Positions 36,614-47,214 are shown, counted from the first letter of the stretch. The stretch is DNA of 64,000 bases from Mytilus californianus (GCF_021869535.1 NW_026262581.1:115844771-115908770), one strand, 5' to 3'. Notes: generated from the sequence alone by a model not told the origin. Program-made: numbers and translations.

Positions 36614-36687
36614 TAATTTAAAAGCAGTGTAAGGGAAGTAACCAAAACGTTGTATTTGGATTACCTCCCTTACACTGTTTTAAATTA
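36614..36687. repeat. Small hairpin, AAGGGAGGT family, copy 2
   Basis: Arms of 27 bp (TTAAAAGCAGTGTAAGGGAA and its near complement). Same family as 8230-8296. Confidence 0.75.
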
Positions 36688-36719
36688 TCTTTATTGTTCA
36701 TTAAGCATTACTTTATACA

Positions 36720-36793
36720 TAATTTAAAAGCAGTGTAAGGGAGATAATTTCAATGATGTATTTGATTTATCTCCCTTACACTGCTTTAAATTA
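36720..36793. repeat. Small hairpin, AAGGGAGGT family, copy 3
   Basis: Arms of 28 bp (TTTAAAAGCAGTGTAAGGGA and complement), nearly perfect. Adjacent to copy 2, as if tandemly duplicated. Confidence 0.75.
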
Positions 36794-37476
36794 TGTTTTG
36801 TACTAAAGTATTTGTCCATTAACCAGGACAACCCTGTTTTTCCCCCTTTTTTGCCCCTAATTCCTAAACGGTTTGAGCCATAACCCCCCAAAGCAAATCC
36901 TAACCATCCCTTTGTGGTATGGAAACTTGTAGTATAATTTCAGAGAGATCCATAAACCGTTCCACAGTTATTGTCTGGAAACTAGAAAATGCTTATTTTT
37001 GGCCCCTTTTTGGCCCCTAATTCCTTAACTGTTGGTACCATAACCCCCAAAATCAATCCCAACCTTCCTTTTGTGGTATTTAACCTTATGGTCAAATTTC
37101 AAAAAGATCCATTCACTTAAACTAAAGTTAGAGTGCGAAAACCAATGTGTCTTCGGACAACGACGACGACGACGACGGACGACGACGACGACGCCAACGT
37201 CATACCAATATACGACCACAAAATTTTTTTGCAGTCGTATAAAAATTGAATTGTAATTTCCTGTCGATATACACAACTACATAGTATGTCCTTATTATCT
37301 AAAAAGGTTTCATGAAATTTTGTTGTGTGGTTTAAGAGGAGTTGCGATGATAAGAAACAGGACTGACGGACGGACAGACGGACGGACAGACAGACAGATG
37401 GGTCAAAAACTTTATACCCTCCGCAACTCAGTGCATGGGGTATAATAAGCAGTGGTGAATCATTATCTAAACTAAC

Positions 37477-37651
37477 TGTTTAACAGTGAGTGGATCTCCT
37501 TCATCATTTTCATTCTGTTCTTCAGGCTCCTCTATAAAATCATCCATAAATGTATATATAGAATCCACTATTCTTCTCCATAAAACATCAAACTTTTTAT
37601 TTCTTGGTCGTCCTTTCTTTGTTGACTTTGGTGGTGAAGGGGTTTTTGCAG
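37477..37651 (-). CDS. GRAMD4: GRAMD4 exon 4: basic patch and acidic segment
   Basis: Acceptor actttttAG; phase 1 in, phase 2 out. Reads AKTPSPPKSTKKGRPRNKK, then FDVLWRRIVDSIYTFMDDF, then IEEPEEQNENDEGDPLTVKQ. The aromatic/acidic stretch matches vertebrate LQKWFYERFGEYVEDFRF and the PLTVKQ end matches PLSARR. The donor is CA|GTTAGT, with T at intron position +3, weaker than consensus; the match to the next microexon supports it. A P3 transposable element ends about 30 bp into the downstream intron. Confidence 0.85.
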
Positions 37652-37719
37652 CTAAAAAGTTAAAATAGATTTGAGGCTCTGAAATGCAGCTTAAATTATA
37701 GATAATTGGTTCAGTGTTC

Positions 37720-38125
37720 CTAGCTCTACTTGTGGTATTTAGGTTTTTTTTTGGTTTTTTTAACTACATAATCATATGTATTGATCATTTAGTTTTTAGC
37801 ATAGATCATGTTGTTGACTTTGACCTTTGGATTGTTCCACATATTTCATGCCTTTGAAAGCCTACTATATAAGAAAGGTTAGTCAGAGTTTTGAAATGAA
37901 ATGTCAAATATGCATTTCTCGTATTTTAAATAGATTAGACCGTTGGTTTTCCCGTTTGAATGGTTTGACACTAGTAATTTGTGGGGCCCTTTATAGCTTG
38001 CTGTTTGGTGTGAGCCAAGGCTCCGTGTTGAAGACCGTACTTTGACCTATAATGGTTTACTTTTATAAATTTTGACTTGGATGGAGAGCTGTCTCATTGG
38101 CACTCATACCACATCTTCTTATATC
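37720..38125 (+). mobile_element. Dispersed repeat, probable retroelement 3' tail
   Basis: The segment with GAGCCAAGGCTCCGTGTTGA and GAGAGCTGTCTCATTGGCAC ends in a TATATCTATATATAT tail, suggesting the 3' end of a non-LTR or related retroelement. I recall similar sequence as repetitive in mussel genomes. No intact coding frame. Confidence 0.45.
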
Positions 38126-38365
38126 TATATATATATTTCACCTTCTTCATATACAATTAAAATCTGTAAAAACAAATTTTGATGTTTACCTACCCATAGA
38201 TAAACTCATTTTAAGCAGTAAGATTTTATTTACCCCATTCATTATACTTCAAGTTAAAATGCCAGATTTTGATTGGTTTATACAAGGGAGACATTCTACT
38301 CTATCCCATAGCTTTTATATTTTATTACCCTTCACAGATCATTTAGAATAATACATTGAATAACA

Positions 38366-38490
38366 CATAGCTGAGAACGGGTGATAGAGCAGATTGTTAC
38401 CCCTCAAAAAATGTTGCCAATCTTGGCCTCAACTCGGTTGACAATGTTTTTTTCAGGGTAACAATCTACTCTTTCACCCTCTCAGCTATG
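38366..38490. repeat. Inverted repeat hairpin
   Basis: CATAGCTGAGAACGGGTGAT...GATTGTTACCC pairs with GGGTAACAATC...TCACCCTCTCAGCTATG. Arms about 38 bp with some mismatches, loop about 48 bp. Confidence 0.7.
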
Positions 38491-38579
38491 TATACCTTAT
38501 ATATTGTTTACCTTATGTACTTGATTTAAAGATACTTAAGTTCATTTGTCTATATGAAGTACTATTTCTTCTCTACTAA

Positions 38580-38796
38580 CCTGATTATTTGATAAATACA
38601 TTGACCCTTCCCTCAGCACTATCAAAGCTCTGACATACTATTCTTCACTACTGACATGACTTACTGGACTTAATGGATACATTGACCCTTCCCTGAGCAC
38701 TATCAAAGCTCTGACATACTATTCTTTACTACTGACCTGAATTACTGGACTTGATGGATACATCAACCCATCCCTGGGCACTATCAAAGCTCTGAA
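38580..38796 (-). repeat. 81-bp triplication of GRAMD4 exon 3 sequence
   Basis: The core CACTATCAAAGCTCTGA begins at 38618, 38699 and 38780, exactly 81 bp apart. The right-hand copy is the 3' part of exon 3 with its donor; the other two lie in the following intron. Confidence 0.85.
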
Positions 38797-38828
38797 TACG
38801 TTTGTTATCACAATCAATCTCATATTTT
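38737..38828 (-). CDS. GRAMD4: GRAMD4 exon 3: variable linker
   Basis: Acceptor ttattacAG, donor G|GTCAGT; phase 2 in, phase 1 out. Reads K/KYEIDCDNKRIQSFDSAQ then GWVDVSIKSSNS. It restores the phase between exons 2 and 4, the main argument for it. It corresponds to the poorly conserved linker after the coiled coil, so homology alone is weak. The exon's 3' part and donor are repeated twice more just downstream in 81-bp steps. Confidence 0.75.
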
Positions 38829-38861
38829 CTGTAATAACAAAAAAAAAGTGTTCATATTTGC

Positions 38862-39073
38862 TTACTGTAAATTCAGAAATTAATGCGTGCATTTATTATT
38901 GCGATTTTGTCATTTTAGACTAAAATGCGATTTTAATTTTTGCGATATTGAGAAAAATCCTGTTTAATTCATATAAAAAATTTCAAAATGCGAGTTTAAA
39001 TTATTGCGATTATAACCCTGTCGCATTTTTCGCAATAATAAAAACATCGCAATAATTTCTGAATTTACAGTAA
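38862..39073. mobile_element. MITE with 21-bp terminal inverted repeats
   Basis: Perfect inverted ends TTACTGTAAATTCAGAAATT/A at 38862-38882 and 39053-39073. The interior contains several ATTGCGATT motifs. No coding capacity. Lies in the GRAMD4 intron between exons 2 and 3, about 35 bp from the exon 3 acceptor. Confidence 0.75.
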
Positions 39074-39334
39074 TTTTTTTTTAAATCTGGTATCTTTGTC
39101 AACTTTTTATTCCAACCTGTTTAACCAAAGAAGCCTATCATTCTAACTAATTCTCTTTATATAAATACACCTGTAATTTTTAAGAGAATATTGAATTTGA
39201 AATGTTATAAGAATTAAAAATTTGCCTGTAATCAAGAAGTTTATTATCTCATGATCATACTTTGCAAACAAAGAAAGCTTCATCTGATCTTTAATAATTA
39301 TCACAGAATTGATAATAATAAAATAAGAAAATGT

Positions 39335-39545
39335 GGTATGATTATAAGATGTAGTATAATTGCCAATGAGACAACTATCCACCAAATGACATAGATGTTT
39401 GTAATTATAGGCCACCATACAACCTTCAACAATTGAGCAAAACCCATACTGTATAGCAAACTATAAAAGGCCCTGACATGACAAATGTAAAACTATTCAA
39501 AAGAGAAAACCAATGGCCTGATTCATGACATTAAAGAAACCATTT
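39335..39545. mobile_element. Dispersed repeat fragment
   Basis: Contains TTGCCAATGAGACAACTATC, AGGCCACCATACAACCTTCA and AAAAGGCCCTGACATGACAA, which I recall as pieces of an abundant bivalve repeat. Degenerate; class unknown. Confidence 0.4.
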
Positions 39546-40572
39546 TATCAAAAGAACAGTGCTTGTATTGCCTTTCATCATCTTAAAAAATGCTGGAAGG
39601 TCTTCAGTCATGGAATAGGACTTAAAGCTCATACCTTTCAGTATTGTCACATTGACTAATTGGCAGTAATCTTAATATGTTATATACAACTTTATATGTT
39701 ATTCAACAAACATTTGCATGAGTTAATATAAACTACCTATAGAACTGGTGACATCTCCAATAAATTCTATCATAATGTACATTTTTACATTACAATGTTA
39801 ATACAGGTCAGTAACTGTATAGGACCAGTTACCATTACCTGCCATTTTATACCATACTAATCTTTTGAGTAAATACCGCTAACAGCTGTTAATTGAAGAC
39901 AATCTGCCACATCATTCCAAAATTTTATATCTGATAGTATCGAGTAGAATGATGTAAAATCGCTGCTTAAGACGCTCTCCTTTCAGCAAACTAACATTTA
40001 CAGGCAAGAAATTAATTTTAAATAAAACAAAAATTAGTATACAAATTTCAAAATTAAACTGTCTGCTCCTTTAAATGACAGTACATTATCTTTCTTTCAA
40101 GCTACATCAAATCTTTATTTAATGATGAGTGAGAGAAGAAAACATGTTTCATCAAAATTCATGGACAGATTAACATGTGTTTGGTCAATCTATCAAGCAC
40201 TTCTCTCTTTGCTTTTAAAACAGCAAAACATGATATCACAATGGAAATGCAGAGAACAACATATCCATATAATACCATGGTAACATCATCACATCAATCT
40301 TCTTTTCATTGATAAATAAAATGATTAAAAGACCAAGACTATGATGCTAAATCAAACTTTTGGTAACATTTATATGTAAAAAGAGTATTTTAAAAAGAAC
40401 TATTTATAAAGGTATTTGCAATTTGTGATTTTTTTATGGAAGGACTGTCTTTTGGACCCCCTCTGCCCATGGAATAAGCATAGACATAAGACAAGATTAT
40501 TTCAAAAGGAGGTCTTGCAAATTATTAAACTACCAAAACAAATAATTCTTTTTTTTAACAGATTATACTCAC
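39546..40572. other. GRAMD4 intron, nothing recognised
   Basis: AT-rich, apparently low-copy intron sequence; no exon signals in phase were found. Confidence 0.5.
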
Positions 40573-40675
40573 TTAAATTTCTCTTCTAACTTTTTGTATC
40601 TGTTTCTTTCAATATCAATCTCTGCTTTTAGTCTATCCAATGATTCTTTGTCTTTATAACCACATAGTTCACTTA
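40573..40675 (-). CDS. GRAMD4: GRAMD4 exon 2: coiled coil
   Basis: Flanked by acceptor tattcAG and donor AA|GTGAGT; phase 1 in, phase 2 out. Reads V/SELCGYKDKESLDRLKAE and then IDIERNRYKKLEEKF. It aligns without gaps with the vertebrate coiled-coil segment that ends ...RQRRMELEQKVQE (from memory). Rich in Lys, Glu and Leu. Lies just left of a 41-bp satellite that fills the intron towards exon 1. Confidence 0.88.
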
Positions 40676-40789
40676 CTGAATAAAAAATCATATAGCTATG
40701 GTTACCTATTGCTCATCTGAATGATACCCAAAGATAGTTAAAGTTACTTGTTTATTCATATGTATTATATCTCATACAGTTATCATTAA

Positions 40790-42085
40790 CTATTGTCCAT
40801 ATGAGTTATAACTCATACAGTTTTGGTTAACTATTGTCCATATGAGTTATAACTCATACAGTTTAATGGTTAACTATTGTCCATATGAATTATAACTCAT
40901 ATGGTTATGGTAAACTATGGTCCATATGAATTATAACTCATACAGTTATGGTTAACTATTGTCCATATGAATTATAACTCATACAGTTATCATTAACTAT
41001 TGTCCATATGAACTATAACTCATACAGTTGTGGTTAACTATTGTCCATATGAATTATAACTCATACAGTTGTGGTTAACTATTGTCCATATGAACTATAA
41101 CTCATACAGTTATGGTTAACTATTGTCCATATGAATTATAACTCATACAGTTATAGTTAACTATTGTCCATATGAGTTATAACTCATACAGTTTTGGTTA
41201 ACTATTGTCCATATGAGTTATAACTCATACAGTTATGGTTAACTATTGTCCATATGAATTATAACTCATACAGTTATGGTAAACTATTGTCCATATGAAT
41301 TATAACTCATACAGTTATGGTTAACTATTGTCCATATGAATTATAACTCATACAGTTATCATTAACTATTGTCCATATGAACTATAACTCATACAGTTGT
41401 GGTTAACTATTGTCCATATGAATTATAACTCATACAGTTGTGGTTAACTATTGTCCATATGAACTATAACTCATACAGTTATGGTTAACTATTGTCCATA
41501 TGAATTATAACTCATACAGTTATAGTTAACTATTGTCCATATGAACTATAACTCATACAGTTATGGTTAACTATTGTCCATATGAACTATAACTCATACA
41601 GTTATGGTTAACTATTGTCCATATGAACTATAACTCATACAGTTATGGTTAACTATTGTCCATATGAATTATAACTCATACAGTTGTGGTTAACTATTGT
41701 CCATATGAATTATAACTCATACAGTTATGGTTAACTATTGTCCATATGAATTATAACTCGTACAGTTGTGGTTAACTATTGTCCATATGAATTATAACTC
41801 ATACAGTTGTGGTTAACTATTGTCCATATGAATTATAACTCATACAGTTATGGTTCATTTTTTTCCATATGAACTATAACTCATACAGTTGTGGTTAACT
41901 ATTGTCCATATGAATTATAACTCATACAGTTGTGGTTAACTATTGTCCATATGAATTATAACTCATACAGTTATGGTTAACTATTGTCCATAAGAATTAT
42001 AACTCAAACTGTTTTGGTTACATTTTGTCAATATAATTTGCAACTCATACAGTTATGATTAACTATTGTCCATATGAATACTGCA
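40790..42085 (+). repeat. 41-bp satellite, about 31 units
   Basis: Unit ATTGTCCATATGAATTATAA plus CTCATACAGTTATGGTTAACT. Variants (GAGTTATAA, GAACTATAA, GTTATCATTAA) recur in the same order about 370 bp apart, a nine-unit higher-order repeat. The right end (41980-42085) is degenerate. Confidence 0.95.
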
Positions 42086-42944
42086 TTTAGCTGATTCAAT
42101 GCCGTGTAGACTAGCAAATCCTCCTCCAATACTATTAAATAAAGATATGACTGTGTTGAAATATACAATCAGACCTATTGTTCTATTGCACTTCCAGTGC
42201 AAATATTAGTCCAACAGCATTAATCAGCAACTGTTTGAAATTCAGTTCCTAGTAAAAATTTTCAAATGCTTTCATATAATCCATTTTTGCAAATAAGCAT
42301 CTGGTAACTTTAGTTATGTGTTTGAAAGTCTTAAGCTTGAGTATTAAAAAAAGTTTATAGTTGGTGCCTGATTTAAAATTTCAGTTGTTGAGTTCAGTTT
42401 GTTTCCCTGTTTGCTTAGTTAAGTGTTTTTGTTTTTGTTATGAACTTGTTGTGCTGGAAGGAAGGCTAGGCTTTGTCTTAGACATGCAGGCAACTCAAAA
42501 TATAATTCATGTATGCACATCCATTCATTTTCAATCTTATTTGACTAAATATTGTAAATACTCAAAATTGAACTTGGCCTTTTATATTATTCAGTATTGA
42601 CATAAAAACAGTGCTTTAATCATGCAAGATTATATTCATGTGAAAAATGTGTTACTAACTATTGAGACATGGAAACAATTCTGGTCATGGAAATAATATA
42701 TTTTCAGAAAACTATGTTAACTGGGCTTGGATTGACTAGAGACTTGTAAACTGTAGAGAGAATGATATTAAAGCCTATGTAGTTTAATAAAATTATGAGC
42801 AGCTCAAAGAAATTTGTATGAAATCTTTAACTTGGGCTGCTGAGAATTTATCAAGAAATTTCTTTGCAGGTTTTTATTCATTGGTTACCATAAAATAATT
42901 ATAAGAAACATTCTTACTCTAAATAATTCCTTGTTCTTATGTAA
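42086..42944. other. GRAMD4 intron, nothing recognised
   Basis: A plus-strand open frame of 79 codons at 42361-42600 has no recognisable similarity and is probably chance. Confidence 0.4.
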
Positions 42945-43230
42945 AATTGAGAATGGAAATGGGGAATGTGTCAAAGAGACAACAACCCGACATAGAGCAG
43001 ACAACAGCTGAAGGCCACCAATGGGTCTTCAATGCAGCGAGAAACTCCCGCACCCGGGGGCGTCCTTCAGCTGGCCCCTAAACAAATAAGTATACTAGTT
43101 CAGTGATAATGGACGTCATACTAAACTCCAAATTATACACAGGAAACTAAAATTAAAAATGATACAAGACTAACAAAGGTACATGTATGAGCAAAAAATC
43201 TCAGATAAATATATAGTGATTCAAAATTGA
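42945..43230. mobile_element. Dispersed repeat fragment
   Basis: GGGAATGTGTCAAAGAGACA and CAGCTGAAGGCCACCAATGG and GCGTCCTTCAGCTGGCCCCT are, from memory, part of a highly repeated bivalve element. GC-rich island in AT-rich flanks. Immediately right of it lies GRAMD4 exon 1. Confidence 0.45.
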
Positions 43231-43268
43231 TTTAAACACACAAGTGACCAATCTAACACACAACTTAC

Positions 43269-43362
43269 CAAGGCTTTGATTTTCAATGGTAACTGTAACA
43301 AGTTGTTCTTCTAAATGTTTCAGGTGCTCTTCATATACTTCATAGCTGCTAGCATCCATTTT
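43269..43362 (-). CDS. GRAMD4: GRAMD4 exon 1 (first identified): start codon and coiled coil
   Basis: Acceptor (tttgtcAG) at 43364-43363 and donor G|GTAAGT after 43269. An ATG at 43359-43357 opens MDASSYEVYEEHLKHLEEQ, ending in phase 1. The heptad-like Leu/Glu pattern matches the N-terminal coiled coil of vertebrate GRAMD4. Because an acceptor precedes the ATG, a 5' UTR exon or a further N-terminal exon must lie upstream; the longer vertebrate isoform has about 60 more residues, which I could not find here. In-frame ATG makes this a possible translation start. Confidence 0.85.
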
Positions 43363-43772
43363 CTGACAAAATATATTACAAATGTAATCTGGTAACTGTA
43401 GTGAAAGACTAGAATTTTAACTATCTTTGACATTATATATACAACAATCTCCAAAACAGAGCTTTAAAATTTCATTATATTTTTTTATTTTTGTTGATAT
43501 TAAAAAATACAAAATTTTTCTCAAATGACAAATTACAGTAACTAATTAGCCAAGTAAAATTGCTTCTTCACAAAATCTGTCTGTCAAAAAAATATTCCAT
43601 CACCTGAAGGATGGTAACTGATAGATTCTCTTTTGTGAATTTTCAAATTCAAAAGGTAAAAACAAAGCTTAAGAATACATTCTCTTTTATCATGTTAAAT
43701 AAGTTATGTCTTAATATTTTGTTGTACCTACAAGTACAGCATACCCAGAGCACATCCCTTTACATATAAAAT

Positions 43773-44245
43773 GGGACCATGTTGCATACCAAATATCATT
43801 GACTTAACATTAGTGGTTCATCTTAAACTGACCTAAACACAAACTAATACAGGTAAACGAAGCAAAAGTTTAAAAGTTTAAAAGTCAATAGACCATGACT
43901 GAGGGGGCGGGGCCAAATAATCTCCATGGAAATGAGATATGCCAATGCTTAAACAACTGTATACCAAATATCATTGACCTACCACTAGTGGTTCCCCATA
44001 AACTGACCTAATACATGTAAACTAAGCAAAGTTTAAAAGTCAATAGACCATGACTGAGGGGGCGGGGCCAAACAATCTCCTTGGTAATGAGATGTGCCAA
44101 TGCTAATACAACTGCATACCAAATATCATTGACTTACCACTAGTGGTTCACCATAAACTATACCTAAATCACAAACTAATACATTGTAGACGACGCCGCC
44201 GCCTACGCTGGAAACAGCATACCTATGTCTTGCTTTTTGAGTATG
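43773..44245 (+). mobile_element. Pearl-like element, family P5, 5'-truncated copy 2
   Basis: Two and a half modules with ACCACTAGTGGTTC and AATCTCCATGGAAATGAGAT, then GACGACGCCGCCGCCTACGC and a CTATGTCTTGC end. Confidence 0.65.
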
Positions 44246-45479
44246 TAAGGCTTTCTGCATTTTAAGAACCGTTATTTCCACACATTATGGTAGATTTTTT
44301 TGCTCTTTATACTTTTAAACATTTCTTTTTTTTGCTTTGTGGGAAACGTTCACATCCAGTCTGATAGGAGTGTTACATGGGATCAGGTCGTTTAGTCCAA
44401 AAACAATCTGGCCCCAAGTTGAACAACCAAAGTAAAATATAGTATGAGTAGGACAATCTTTGAGAAGTGTATATAATATAATAACAGAAAAGCTGATGGA
44501 TATACATGTACAGTGCATAGGTATACCCTATTGTTTGCTATACATGACATGTACATGTCACTTGTTATATTATTTTTACCTAGACGTCATAATTATTTGG
44601 ACTAACCTTGATCTTGATACAAAATGACACTGGGGATCGACAGTGCTTTTTTAATTGCTTTAAACGATTAGGTTTGGAAGCTGACAAAACAACGTGTCGA
44701 TCAAATTTTCACAGTTTTACCAAGGATTTGTATAGTAAGATACTTGGTTTTACGTTTATATTTAGTAGCGTTTGTGGACTTTATTCAATCAAACTTACTT
44801 TTTAGATACACGGTCAGACCAGAGTGCAGAATAAAACATATAGGATTATTTTATCACAAGTTTGGTCGATAGGCATTTAGAATATAAACACGGGTATTCT
44901 AAATAAACTCATTAATTCATAAACATGTGACTTTTGTTTACAAATACTGTCGACTGGTACTGAAATAATTAGTGTATCATCGCTTATCTCAACTAAAGTA
45001 CAGAAATATATTGGAATCCAGGTTAGGGTGAGTTTAAAAATAGGTACAACAACGGTTATGAATCCGGAAAAAGGAAGTAACATCAGAGACATAATACAAT
45101 GTTATATGTCTCTGGAAACACACACACACAAATAATCAACAAACCCATAAAAGATATACCAGAATAGTTTTGACAAGTAAGTACACTGACGTGAGAGTTA
45201 TTTCTATTCTTATTTTTTGGCAAACCCTAATACTTTTATGATGACATGGGGGTCCAGGTCTGGTTGTCCGATGGAGTTCACAGGCACTTATCTCTGATTT
45301 TTTTTACCTATATACTATAATATATAAAAGTATAAAGGTGTTTTTTTTCTCAGACAAGTATGTATGTATGAATGTACGCAGATCCCTCCGTTTTCGGAAC
45401 ACCCCTCGAGAGCTGCGAGGGTACAGTGGAGTCCGTGTACACTCCTTATAAGGATTAATGGAGATGTGTCACTGACGTA
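44246..45479. other. Region upstream of GRAMD4 exon 1, possible 5' exon/promoter zone
   Basis: Mostly low-copy-looking sequence, where a 5' UTR exon of GRAMD4 could lie, but no exon could be supported. A short inverted repeat CAGAGACATA/TATGTCTCTG is at about 45086-45115, followed by (CA)n. Confidence 0.3.
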
Positions 45480-45850
45480 TTTACAACAATATTTACAAGG
45501 ACAATCCCCAACCCAACACAAAGGGAGTGCCAGGACACCGGGCAGAGTCTGTTATTATGGTGGAGGAAGCCGAAGTACTCGGAGAGAACCACCAGGCTGC
45601 TCGGCGGGAACAGACAAACCGAAGAGATATCAGCAGATTGATCTCCAGGTCAAAGTCGGTGGCAACTTTGACCAACAGAGGCCTCCAAAGTACCCATTCT
45701 AGTTTAAAGTTCGGTCTGGGTACCAGAGATGTGTGTGAGAGGGTGAAAATCACCCTCTTCTGATGTACTGAAATTTCCAGCGCCCCGACTCAGAATCGAA
45801 CTCGGGACCGCTTCAGCACTGTAGCCATCGGTCTTAACCACTAGACTACA
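45480..45850 (-). mobile_element. tRNA-derived SINE
   Basis: The minus strand begins TAGTCTAGTGGTTAAGACC (A-box-like) and has GAGTTCGATTC (B-box) about 45 bp on, a tRNA-like pol III head. The body contains CGAGTACTTCGGCTTCCTCC, resembling the GGGTACTCCGG-type conserved core of metazoan SINE superfamilies, and ends near TTGTAAATATTGTTGTAAA. Open frames of 78-112 codons across it are artefacts. Confidence 0.75.
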
Positions 45851-45859
45851 ATTAAACCC

Positions 45860-46640
45860 ACAGAAAAAGTGCCTGTGGTGGGGTTTCTAGGATAGACAAT
45901 CATGGACAAAAGTTGCAGAATAAAGGGTGGACTATGCTCCCTCTGCTCTGTCATATACATGAGTATAGTTCCACATACTTTAGATTTGACAAACAGTGAT
46001 GTTGAAGTACAACTTGAAATTGTTACGCTGTCTGTAAGACACAAATGATGCCCAGCCTAACCATAAAAAATATAAAAACACTATTTATGATGATCTATCT
46101 TTTATTTTTATTCTGAATGTCTACACTTGAAGGACTGAATGTCCAGCCAAAAGGTTTCAACTTTCAGTTTTAGTAGTCACCAAGTTCAACTTTCTATTTC
46201 CAGTGGTCAGACATCAAGTTCAACTTCCCGGTAGTGATTAAATATTTGACAATACTAAAAAATCTTATCGATTGCATTAGGGACATTAAACTGTAGTAGT
46301 ACAAACGATGTTTTCAATTATATAGCAAGTGAGAAGGAAATGAAGTCCAACTACCGGTTTTTGTGAATATCTAACATCCCCCTTTCTGACTTTTAGTACA
46401 AAAAAATACTAAGTCCAAATACCTGGCATTTTAAGAATATTTGACAAAAAAGTCTAAATCCTGTAGACATGCGCACTTCTATTATGTGTACAAACAACCT
46501 ACAAAATATTTTTTTTTAAAAAGCTGTAGCTCAAACACTGTAGAAGGAGATAGCCGGACACACGATGTATCTATGTACGAACGGACAGAAGGACGGCCGA
46601 ACGGGTGGACGGACAGGGTTAAAAATAGAGAAAAATAGGC
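45860..46640 (+). mobile_element. Degenerate pearl-like element
   Basis: Contains GACACAAATGATGCCCAGCC near the left, diverged modules, and an ACGGACAGAAGGACGGCCGA microsatellite near 46580. No clear terminal hairpin. To its right, 46640-46770 holds irregular repeats of AATAGAGAATAATGGG. Confidence 0.45.
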
Positions 46641-47214
46641 CAAACAAATAATGAGTAGAGAATAATAGGGTGTAAAAATATTTTAAACAAAATAGAGAAT
46701 AATGGGCAAACAAGATAAATAATAGAGAAAAAATGGTCTAAAAATTAAAGAACAAAGAAATGAAGGACCCCCATCTAGACCCCCATGCGTGCAGAGCGAT
46801 TAGTTTCATAAAATGTGTTTTGAGAAATTACTAGCAAACACTTAAACACCCAAAACTCATAAAAAATAAAACAATTTTAAATCTATAAACATATGGGTAC
46901 CAATACATTTTTATTCTCTGGTTGTAATCACAACCTGAATTCCAGAACAAACTGTTAAAATCAGTTTGAAATGGCTTGTCACTTCAGATTGGCACAAAAC
47001 ACAAAAAAAACCAGCTAAGATAAAGACAAAAGATACAAACTATCGTTCTAGGAATAGTAACTGGAAACAAGTCTAAAGCTAATCACAGCTATTAAATCAA
47101 TCATGTTCTCCCATACTAAAGTATCAATCAGAACATATCAATCGGATTTAGTAATCAATCGGATAGGCGTTCTGAAAAAAGCATGGCCTTGTGCAAGGCC
47201 AAAATATATGTGCG

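Larger units (their letters stand above)
34355..37245 (+). mobile_element. Pearl-like element, family P1, copy 6, nested in P3
   Basis: Starts AAAATGCTTTGCTGGGGCGC, GATACGACCGC; ends GACGACGACGACGACG-type repeats and GCAGTCGTATAAAAA. The core is expanded by modules of about 130 bp with GATTCAGCATATCAAAGAAC (34560-36180). Two small hairpins occur at 36614-36793. Confidence 0.75.
32588..37447 (+). mobile_element. Pearl-like element, family P3, interrupted by P1 copy 6
   Basis: Begins GTGAGCGCGCTCAC (a perfect palindrome) and CATACCCCACG; ten modules of about 167 bp (TTTCCTGTCGATATGCACAT) follow up to 34354. After a nested P1 it resumes at 37246 with the same module and ends (GACG)n, then TATACCCTCCGCAACTCAGT and GGGGTATAATAA. 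Its right end lies about 30 bp from the exon 4 donor. Confidence 0.75.
3049..43362 (-). other. GRAMD4: GRAMD4-like gene, span of identified coding exons (about 17)
   Basis: Sixteen exons on the minus strand chain with compatible phases at every junction, giving 491 codons from the ATG at 43359. A probable terminal exon brings this to 527; human GRAMD4 is, from memory, about 578. Order: coiled coil (about residues 1-70), variable linker with a basic KKGRPRNKK patch, acidic segment, membrane segment (about 185-222), conserved amphipathic stretch, membrane hairpin (about 290-330), PRLKRRYD motif, acidic/Thr-rich linker, GRAM domain (about 395-525). Vertebrate GRAMD4 is reported as an ER/mitochondrial membrane protein linked to E2F1-driven apoptosis and TLR9 down-regulation; the same role here is inference. 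Introns are large and full of mobile elements. Upstream exons or a promoter were not identified, and the 3' end is the least certain part. Confidence 0.9.

Noticed and set aside
26695..42085. Regularly spaced repeats suggesting CRISPR-like arrays
   Set aside because: Units are head-to-tail satellites without unique spacers, in a eukaryotic intron.
45364..45763. Overlapping 78-112-codon frames on both strands
   Set aside because: Fully explained by the tRNA-derived SINE and its flank.
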